This document shows, one piece after another, positions 55,555 through 64,000 of a stretch of 64,000 bases of DNA. Positions within the stretch are counted from its first letter, which is position 1. Every line of letters begins with the position of its first letter. The notes below the pieces were generated by a model that was given only the letters and a program-made list of their open reading frames with translations, was not told where the DNA came from and did not search any database. The translations under genes were made by a program, and so were the position numbers. This stretch comes from Saccharum officinarum (taxonomy: Eukaryota; Streptophyta; Magnoliopsida; Poales; Poaceae), in the NCBI GenBank assembly GCA_020631735.1, contig CM036199.1, positions 14,290,834 to 14,354,833 of the forward strand, in the 5' to 3' direction.

Positions 55555-55975
55555 GGCGATCGGACGCTGCACCGGACGCTGCACCGGACGCTGCACCGGA
55601 CGCGGTCTCGGTTTGACCGGGCGCGTCCGGTCAGTTCAACTGGGCGTAAGAGAGAAGCGCGCGACCGGCGCGTCCGGTCCTTCACGGGACCGGAGCGTCC
55701 GGTCACGCGTCCAGAAACACAGAGAGAAGCGGAGTGACGATCGGACGCGCGGCGCGTCCGGTCACGTACGATCGGACGCGTCCGGTCGTAGCTGGAGCTT
55801 ACTGGAACGCGACCGGACGCTGGCACTGTCGCGTCCGGTCACTCGTTGAGCGCGTCCGGTCACTCGGTTCAGCGCGTCCGGTTAGGGCAACGGCTAGTTC
55901 TGACGCGCACTGTTCACGTTTGTCGTGTAGTGACCGGACGCGTCCGGTCACCCTGACCGGAGCGTCCGGTCAGCA
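55555..55975. repeat. CpG-rich palindrome array in LTR, family 2
   Basis: Perfect TGACCGGACGCGTCCGGTCA at 55931-55950 and more than ten variants. A run of three direct copies of ggacgctgcacc lies at its left end. The array ends about 50 bp before the TATA box, as in family 1. Confidence 0.9.
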
Positions 55976-56022
55976 CGATTTTCGCTGAGTCGTCTGTAAC
56001 GGCTAGCTGCGTACCCCTTCGT

Positions 56023-56030
56023 TATAAATA
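56023..56030 (+). promoter_or_regulatory. LTR TATA box (TATAAATA), family 2
   Basis: Same octamer and same distance from the palindrome array as in family 1. Confidence 0.7.
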
Positions 56031-56832
56031 GACGTTGGCCGGGGTTTGAGGGTATCTCTCGCACACTTTGAGATATAGAGACATACTTTGAGCTAGAGAA
56101 CAACCCCTCCACTCATCTCTTTGCATAGTTGCACATCTTGAGTGAGATTGAGTGAGATTCAAGTGCATTGCTTGAGAGTTGCATTCTAGAGGCACTTGAT
56201 CTTCGAGTTGCTGCGTATTTCTTGTTACTCTTCCGTGTTTCTCGACACGGTAGACGGCTTGGAGCAGCGGAGGTGATTGAGCTCGCAATTGGAGATTGTT
56301 GGAGCCTTCACCAAGTGTTGTAAGGGGTTCTTGATTCTTCCCCGCGGGAGTTCGTGAATTGGATACTCTAGTGGAGCTCGTGGCTTGGAGGATCCCCGTC
56401 TTGTGTGCGGTTGTGCGGCGCCCGCCGAGGGCTCAACTCTTGATAGTTGATTAGCTCGCGAACCGACAAGTGGGTGCATCGCCACAACGAGGAGTAGCTT
56501 GCCGGGAAGCAAGTGAACATCGGGATAAATTCTTGTGTCATTATCTTCCCGAGGATTTCTCTTGTGTGATTGATTGATTGGTACTTCTCATCTCTACACG
56601 GCGGTATAATCACTCGAAGCTCTTCTCTCGTTTTACATCTTGTATCTAGCTTGTTGTTGTTGTAGTGTTTAGTGGATAGCCTTGTACTAGACTTGTGTAG
56701 GTGGCTTGCTTAATTAGTTAGAGCTAGTGCGTTTTGCTCCGCCACCTTTTATACTAACTTGTGGTTAAGTAATTCTTGTAGAAGTTTTTATTAGGCTATT
56801 CACCCCCCCTCTAGCCATTCGGACCTTACAAG

Positions 56833-56845
56833 TGGTATCGGAGCC
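56833..56845 (+). other. Primer binding site, family 2
   Basis: TGGTATCGGAGCC two bases after the LTR, identical to family 1. Confidence 0.85.
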
Positions 56846-56890
56846 GAGGCACCGTTTATTTGAGGCTTAACAACCTACGGTGAAATAGAA

Positions 56891-58968
56891 ATGGCTCAAT
56901 TAAGCTTGCACATCAACAACACCAAGAAGGCACCTCACTTTGATGGCACAAATTATGCTTATTGGAAGGTTAAGATGACCGCACACCTAAAGTCAATCAA
57001 TAGAGAAGTGTGGAAGGTCACCGAAACAAAATTTGAGGTTGCTAATCCGGAAGCACCTACACCGGTAGAAGAGAAGAAGCTCCAATGCAATGATATTGCC
57101 ATTAGTGCTCTTCATGAGGCACTAGATGACAAGACATTTGAGCAAGTAAAGAACATAGAGATTGCTCATGATGCTTGGGCCAAGCTAGAAGAAACATTTG
57201 AGGGCACCGAAGGTACAAAGACCGCTAAAGCATATATCTTGCAAGAAAAATTTTCAAGCTTCAAGATGCAAGATGATGAGAGTGTACCGGAGATGTTTCA
57301 TAGGTTGCAAGTCATCGTCAATGAGCTCAAGGCACTTGGTGAGGAGGTCAAGGACAATCAATTCTCTATGAAGTTCTTGAGAAGCTTGCCCAAGAGATTT
57401 GATACATTGATCACCGTGCTAGTAAGGACTACATTGAAGGATTCAACTCCTCAACAAATATTTCAAGAGGTGATGACCGATGATTCATATAGAGAAGATG
57501 ATGAGAAGGATGAGTTGGTCAAGAAGAAGAAGAAGGAAAATGAAAAGAAAGATGATGAAAAGAAGAAGAGTGTGGCATTCAAAGCCACCACATCCAAGGG
57601 CAAGTCCAAGATTGAATCATCAAGTGATGAAGACTCAAGCTCTTGTGATAGTAATGACATTGATGAGAAGATGGCTCTCTTTGTCAAGCAATTTGGCAAA
57701 TTCATGAAGAAGAAGGGCTATCGTGCAAGGAGGAGGAAGAACTCATCTAAGAAGAATGAGCATAACATGAGATGCTTTAGATGCCATAGCAAGGATCATC
57801 TTATTGCAAAGTGTCCTTATGATAGTGATGATGAAGATGCTATCAAGAAGGAGAGGAAGAAGCAAAAGAAGAAGCAAGAAAAGAAGGAGAGCTCTCATAA
57901 AAGGAAGAATGATTCTCATGTTGCTACATGGGATAGTGATGATTCCTCAAGTAATGATGATGATGACTACAAGAGCAAGAAGAAGGGACATGCTAGCATT
58001 GCCATCCAAAAGAAGGTCTCCCTCTTCGACACTCCATCATGCTTCATGGCTAAGGCCGCTAAGGTATCATCCGATGATGAGAGTGATCATGATAATGCTA
58101 GTGATAGTGATAGTGATGAAGAGGAATTCACCAAAGATGAACTAATCACTATGCTAGAAGATTGCACTTAACATTTTAAAGAATCTAGAAAGGAGTGCAA
58201 GGGCTTGCTTAAGGAAAAGAAAAAACTTATGCAAGAACTTGATGAGCTTAGGGCATCTTATGAGAGTCTAAAGGAAGACCATAAGAAGCTTCAAAAGTCT
58301 CACACTAAGCTTGAAGAAGCTCATTCCTCTCTAGTTGAAAAATGTGAAAACATGCCAACTAATGTTGAGAAAGCTAAAACTTGCAACATAGGCATATCTT
58401 GTGATATAATTGATGAATCTTGTCATAAGCCTATTGTTGTTGCTCCCACTAATCTTTCATGTAGCACATCCACATCTTCCTCATCTAGTAGTGACGGTTT
58501 CACTTGTGATTCCACACTAATAGTTGAAAATGAAAATCTCAAGAAGGAGGTAAAAGAGCTCAATCACACCTTAGCTAAGGCTTATGGTGGTGAGGACCGC
58601 TTGCTTATGTGCTTGGGTAGCCAAAGAGCTTCTCTCTACAAGAGGGATTGGGCTATAACCCCAAGAAAGGCAAGGCCGCTTTTGCTCCTCACAAGACTCG
58701 TTTTGTGAAGAACAAAGGTAGCTATTGCAAAAGTTGCAAGCAAATTGGTCACATAGAGCAACAATGCATGAACAAGAAATCCAATGCTAATGTATCCTCA
58801 ATCAAGTTTGATTCTTTCTATATACTTACCAAGGGTACAAATGGTGTTCATGCTAAGTTCATTGGTGCACCATGGATGGGCTCAAAGAAGAAAGCCATTT
58901 GGGTACCAAGGAGCTTAGTCTCTAACCTTGGAGGACCCAAACAAGTTTGGGTACCTAAAAAGAATTGA
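56891..58968 (+). pseudogene. gag of family 2, one nonsense codon and one frameshift
   Basis: ATG 56891. The N-terminal half is a Copia gag (UBN2-type) domain with YWKVKMTAHL, HDAWAKLEETFEG and SLPKRFDTL. Lys-rich and Ser/Asp-rich segments follow, then a first CCHC knuckle (CFRCHSKDHLIAKC) and a TAA at 58169-58171, one C-to-T step from a Gln codon. The same frame continues as a coiled coil, shifts by one base near 58645, and carries a second knuckle (CKSCKQIGHIEQQC) before VWVPK and TGA at 58966-58968. The two-knuckle layout with a coiled coil between matches family 1. Confidence 0.85.
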
Positions 58969-58981
58969 TCTTGTCTTGTAG

Positions 58982-61900
58982 GTCAATTACAAAGCCGGAG
59001 GAAGACATTGGGTGCTTGATAGTGGGTGCACTCAACATATGACCGGGGATTCTTGTATGTTCAAATCAATTGATACTAGTCAAAATGGTGGTTTTGATGC
59101 TATCACTTTTGGCAACAACAAGAAAGGCAAGGTCAAGGGGCTTGGTAAAATTGCTATCTCAAATGACATGAGCATATCTAATGTGTTGCTAGTTGAGAGC
59201 TTAGATTTCAATCTTTTATCGGTGGCACAACTTTGTGATCTTGGCTTCAAGTGCATATTTGGTAGTGATGATGTTGAAGTCATAAGTGTTGATGGATCAA
59301 ATTTGATATTCAAAGGATTTAGACATGATAGCTTATACTTGGTTGACTTCAATGATAGTGAGACACAATTGACATCATGCTTGCTTAGCAAATCTAGTAT
59401 GGGATGGTTGTGGCATAGAAGGCTTGGTCATGTTGGAATGAAACAATTGAACAAACTTTTGAGGCATGACTTAGTTAGAGGCTTGAAAGATGTAACTTTT
59501 GAAAAGGATAAACCATGTAGTGCTTGTCAAGCCGGCAAACAAGTTGGAAATACACATCCTAGTAAAAGTGAAATGAGCACATCAAAGGCATTTGAGTTAT
59601 TGCACATGGACTTGTTTGGGCCAACAACATACACTAGCATTGGTGGCAACAAGTATGGCTTTGTGATAGTGGATGACTACACTAGATACACTTGGGTGTT
59701 CTTTCTCTTTGACAAGAGTGATGTACGTGATCTATTCAAATCTTTTGTCAAGAGGGTGCAAAATGAGTTTGAGACTACCATCAAGAAGATTAGAAGTGAC
59801 AATGGTAGTGAGTTCAAGAACACAAGAATTGAAGCTTTATGTGATGATCTTGGTATTGGGCATCAATTCTCACCAACATACACTCCTCAATCAAATGGTG
59901 TAGTTGAAAGGAAAAATAGAACCTTGATTGATATGGCTAGATCAATGCTTAGTGAATACAATGTTAGTCATTCATTTTGGAGTGAAGCCATAAACACGAC
60001 TTGCTATTGTAGCAACCGTCTCTATTGCCATGGGAAGCTTGGAAAGACACCATATGAGCTATTGAATGGAAGAAAGCCTAACATTGCATACTTTAGAGTG
60101 TTTGGTTGCAAATGCTATATTCTCAAGAAAGGCACTAGATTGAGCAAGTTTGAAAAGAAATGTGATGAAGGGTTCTTACTTGGTTATTCTACCACAAGCA
60201 AAGCATATAGAGTTTGGAATCTCACAAATGGCACCTTGGAAGAAGTTCATGATGTTGAGTTTGATGAAACCCAAGGGTCTCAAAATGAAGCTCAAAACCT
60301 TGATGATGTGAGAGGGGATCAATTGTCAAATGCAATGAAGAACATGGACATTGGTGATATAAGGCCGATGCAAGTTGATGATGATGATATTCATGTGATC
60401 AACCAAAGTGTGCAAATTGATACAAATCAAGCAAGCTCTTGTGGTTCTCATGATGAAGCTCAAGTTCAAGGTCAAACAAGTGGAAGCAATCAACTCCCAA
60501 TACTCCAACCTACTAGCATTGCTAGGGATCATCCATTGGATCAAATCATTGGTGGAATTCAAAGTGGTGTTCAAACTAGATCAAGGCTAGCATCCTTTTG
60601 TGAACACTACTCATTTGTGTCACTTGAAGAACCTAAGAAAATAGAAGATGCATTGAAAGATTCCGATTGGGTAAATGCCATGCATGAAGAGCTAAACAAC
60701 TTCATTAGAAATCAAGTTTGGGAACTAGTTGAAAGGCCAAGGAACTACAATGTGATTGGTACTAAGTGGGTCTTTAGAAACAAGCAAGATCAAGATGGTG
60801 TAGTTGTAAGAAACAAAGCAAGATTGGTTGCACAAGGTTACACACAAGTTGAAGGTCTTGACTTTGGAGAGACATATGCACCGGTTGCAAGACTGGAGGC
60901 AATTAGAATCTTATTAGCATATGCTTGTGCACACAACATCAAGCTCTATCAAATGGATGTTAAGAGTGCATTTCTCAATGGCTACATCAATGAAGAAGTT
61001 TATGTTGAGCAACCTCCCGGTTTTGAAGATGATAAGAAGCCTAACCATGTTTACAAGCTAAAGAAGGCATTGTATGGTTTGAAGCAAGCACCTAGAGCAT
61101 GGTATGAGAGGTTGAGGGACTTTCTCCTCTCTAAAGGTTCAAGATGGGAAAGGTTGACACCACTCTCTTCACCAAGAAGCTTGGAAATGACTTGTTTGTG
61201 TTGCAAATCTATGTGGATGACATTATCTTTGGATCAACTAACCAAGACTTTTGTGAAGAATTTGGAAATATGATGGCTAATGAGTTTGAGATGTCTATGA
61301 TTGGAGAGCTTAGTTACTTCCTTGGACTTCAAATCAAGCAAATGAAGAATGGCACTTTTGTAAGTCAAGGCAAGTACATCAAGGACATGATCAAGAAGTT
61401 TGGATTGCAAGATGCTAAGCCAATGAGTACACCAATGGGCACAAATGATCAATTGGTATTGATGATAGTGGAAACATGGTAGATCAAAAGCAATATCGGT
61501 CTATGATTGGAAGTTTGCTCTATGTCACCGCCTCTAGGCGGATGTGATGTTTAGTGTGTGCAAGTGTGCAAGATATCAAGCTTCACCTAGAGAAAGTCAC
61601 TTGAAAGCAACCAAAAGGATATTGAGATATCTTAAGGGCACTCATGATGTTGGACTATGGTATCCCAAGGGTCTAACTTTGAGTTGATTGGATATTCGGA
61701 CTCCGACTATGGTGGATGCAAGATTGATAGAATGAGCACAAGTGGCACTTGTCAATTGCTTGGAAGGTCTCTTGTTTTATGGTCATCAAAGAAACAAAAT
61801 AGTGTTGCACTATCTACCGCCGAGGCCGAATACATTAGTGCCGGTAGTTGTTGTGCACAATTGCTTTGGATGAAAGCCACCTTGAATGACTTTGGAATTA

Positions 61901-62160
61901 AATTCAAGAATGTGCCTTTGTTTTGTGATAATGAGAGTGCTATAAAGATGACACAAAATCCGGTTCAACATTCAAGAACGAAGCACATTGACATAAGGCA
62001 TCACTTCATAAGGACCATCAACAAAAGGGTGATATTAGCATTGAAAGCATTGGCACCGAAGATCAACTAGCCGACATTTTTACAAAGCCACTTGATGAAA
62101 AAGAGATTTTACAAGTTGAAGAATGAATTGAACATACTTGACTTCTCCAACTTGAAATGA
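58982..62160 (+). pseudogene. pol of family 2 (PR-INT-RT-RNase H), several frameshifts in the RT/RNase H half
   Basis: The frame is open from 58982 to about 61135: protease DSGC, integrase finger ([16 protein letters not shown]), D-D-E motifs ([22 protein letters not shown]) and the first half of RT. One-base losses or gains follow near 61135, 61455, 61530, 61670, 62010 and 62095. The motifs [17 protein letters not shown] and [10 protein letters not shown] remain recognisable, and the last codon is TGA 62158-62160. Directly before the first codon is an in-frame TAG (58979-58981), as in family 1 copy A. Confidence 0.9.
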
Positions 62161-63240
62161 GTGCACCCCTACATTCTTATATGACATGCCTCTCCTCCAA
62201 CATAGCAAGGTAAAGTTGTTTGGCATTTCATTCATACTTTGCTAAGGACATGTTTAGAACATATAGACATATTTGCATGACAAATAGGCTCATTCATGAA
62301 AATCAAATGAGTTTAATGTATATATGGTACCACTATTGCTTCTATGTTTGATTGACCTAGTGGTAGCATATGACATGTTTGTGGGCTTGCAAACCTAGTG
62401 TTGAATCTAGAAAATGAGCTCATGATGTGTATTTCAACATGGTCAAGATAACCCTTATACTTTATGAGGTGTGAAGAAGCTTGTCCTTGGATCAAACTGA
62501 ATTACATATTCTAGGCAAGTGATCTAGATTGAACCATAATTTGGACTCTCTCATATTGATTGACTTGTCTCTCACTAAAATTACCTATTCTAGGCACCTT
62601 TTTGGTGATTGTTGACAAAGGGGGAGAGAAAAGTCATAAAGATATTGCAAAGAGGAAATAAAATATAATAAGAGGAGAGAAAAGTCACAGGGAGAGAAAA
62701 GTCACAAAGATAAAAAGAAAAGTCACAAAGAGAGAAATTAAATTTGAGCACATAAGTAGGGGGAGCAAGCTCATGGATTATTTGTTGCATTTGTATGTGC
62801 ATTAACATGATGAAATGTTGCATTGCAAAGTTTAATTTCGATATTCATGATTGAATGGTGTATGCTAGATATAGAACTTGAATGATGTTTTGTTAAGAGT
62901 AGCTTTACATGTGGTATCTAGACACCTTTGCTTTTTAATGTTGATCTCACAAAGTACTTTAGTGTTTATGATCTTTACAAGTGATGTATTACAAGTGGTG
63001 TCTAGCTACTTCGATGCTAAGGATGGTATATAAAGGCAACTCCGATTGGTATCACGCTTCAAAGGTCCATTCTATATACCTTAGCATCAATTTGATAGTA
63101 GTAACTCTCCCAAAATTTGAATCCATACATATGTGCATAATTGAACCAAACTCATGGAAGCACATATGTAGGGGAGCTAATACTATCGAAATTGAAAATT
63201 GATTTCATTTCATATCTTGTGATGGTTGTCATCAATTACC
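62161..63240. other. 3' non-coding region of family 2 element
   Basis: About 1.1 kb, no third ORF. At 62621-62735 a short word (gagagaaaagtcac) recurs about four times. The purine-rich ggggagagaaaagtc could act as an extra polypurine block. Confidence 0.7.
62621..62735. repeat. Short direct repeats of gagagaaaagtcac
   Basis: Four imperfect copies within 115 bp, close to tandem. Confidence 0.8.
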
Positions 63241-63253
63241 AAAAAGGGGGAGA
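63241..63253 (+). other. Polypurine tract, family 2
   Basis: AAAAAGGGGGAGA directly before the 3' LTR; identical to the family 1 tract. Confidence 0.9.
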
Positions 63254-63254
63254 T

Positions 63255-64000
63255 TGAAAGCCCAAGTTTGGTTTTGGTAATCAATGACACCAAGTTGCTA
63301 ATGTCATGTGTTAAGTGTTTTGAGTTAGGCATAAGCAACACATGTGATGAAGGTGTATGTGGCAAGGAGTGGTGGCCACAAGATCACAAAGAGATGGTGC
63401 ATGGACATGAAATGATGATCATGGTGGAGATGCACATAAATGAAGGACAAGATGATCAAGTGAAAGAGAAGGATCTAAGAGCGCAAGGCAAAGGTATAAC
63501 CATAGGGTTTTCCTTTTGCCGGTCTAAGATGAGTAGAGAAGTGATTGATCGGGTTTAGGATACATAGCCGACTATCAAGAGGGGCAATCACGGTTAGCTC
63601 GGAAATCAAGTGCCACTAGATCAACGTCTTGAGCATATGCATTAGGATCTAGTAAAGAGCTAACATAACGCCTGAAAAATGATTGTGAAATGCTAACACA
63701 ACATGCACATGGAGGTGTACACTTGGTGGTGTTAGCACATTTGCGAAGGCGGTGGTGGTGTTGAGCGGTAGAGAGGGGTTTGGGGTTCGCTCTCCTCCCG
63801 CCGAGCGTGCGAGCGCGGGATTCAGGCGTTTTCGAGAAAATGAAATGCCTATTTTCTATTGCGCCGGAGGCGAGAAAAGGTGGTGAAAGTCCGAATTGTT
63901 TTTCACTGAAAAACGGCGATCGGACGCTGCACCGGACGCTGCACCGGACGCTGCACCGGACGCGGTCTCGGTTTGACCGGGCGCGTCCGGTCAGTTCAAC
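63255..64000 (+). repeat. 3' LTR, family 2, first 746 bp
   Basis: Begins TGAAAGCCC and follows 54895 onward with very few differences, mostly one- to three-base indels. Cut by the window end inside the palindrome array (from about 63915). Confidence 0.95.

Larger units (their letters stand above)
54895..56830 (+). repeat. 5' LTR, family 2 (1936 bp)
   Basis: Starts TGAAAGCCC and ends CCTTACA; the primer binding site follows at once. The first and last few bases resemble family 1 but the bulk does not, except for the shared palindrome array (55555-55975) and the ctgagtc...taacgg promoter words that follow it. Confidence 0.95.
54895..64000 (+). mobile_element. Sirevirus-like Copia retrotransposon, family 2 (3' LTR cut by window end)
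   Basis: 5' LTR 54895-56830, PBS, gag, pol, a ~1.1-kb non-coding spacer, polypurine tract, and the first 746 bp of the 3' LTR. The domain order is that of Copia elements. Unlike family 1 there is no third ORF after pol. Full length would be about 10.3 kb. The gag and pol frames carry several small breaks. Confidence 0.95.

Overview
This window is nuclear DNA from a grass, most likely an Andropogoneae species (the sorghum, sugarcane, Miscanthus and maize group). The signs are nested Sirevirus-type Copia LTR retrotransposons, Tourist-, Stowaway- and hAT-type MITEs, CACTA termini, an Au-type SINE, spliced plant genes with GT..AG introns, and GC-rich grass-style 5' coding ends. I see no bacterial features.

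Layout. 1-1095 is a minus-strand piece of a Sirevirus LTR (family 2) ending in a 100-N gap. 1196-2050 is the end of a minus-strand element with a 112-bp LTR. 2.3-16 kb is the gene-bearing part: a four-exon minus-strand gene resembling plant 'outer envelope protein' genes (4623..2356), a P-class pentatricopeptide gene (6935-8588), and an intact three-exon LURP-one-related gene (12411..11128), with SINEs and MITEs between them. 16.6-42.5 kb is occupied by one ~13.5-kb Sirevirus (family 1: LTR, gag, pol, an extra env-like ORF, LTR). It appears twice because the assembly changes contig at the gap 28115-28214. 43.5-54.9 kb holds a cytochrome P450 pseudogene split into opposite strands, an isolated relic of the same env-like protein, CACTA ends, a long foldback and several MITEs. 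54895-64000 is a family 2 Sirevirus without an env-like ORF, cut in its 3' LTR by the window end.

Three themes stand out. (1) The 11.27 kb before the gap and the 11.24 kb after it are the same sequence including non-element flank, and the outer copies share the target-site duplication TGGGT, so this is probably one insertion assembled twice. (2) Both Sirevirus families carry dense arrays of a CpG-rich perfect palindrome (TGACCGGACGCGTCCGGTCA and variants) just upstream of the LTR TATA box. Family 1 has a second array between pol and the env-like ORF, followed by a TATA-like site, a GC-rich leader and a possible 112-nt intron, which looks like a second internal promoter. (3) Single-base losses in short homopolymers break almost every conserved reading frame. 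That pattern is typical of unpolished long-read consensus, so many apparent pseudogenes here may be intact in the plant.

All family calls come from recognising motifs by eye. No alignment or database search was run.
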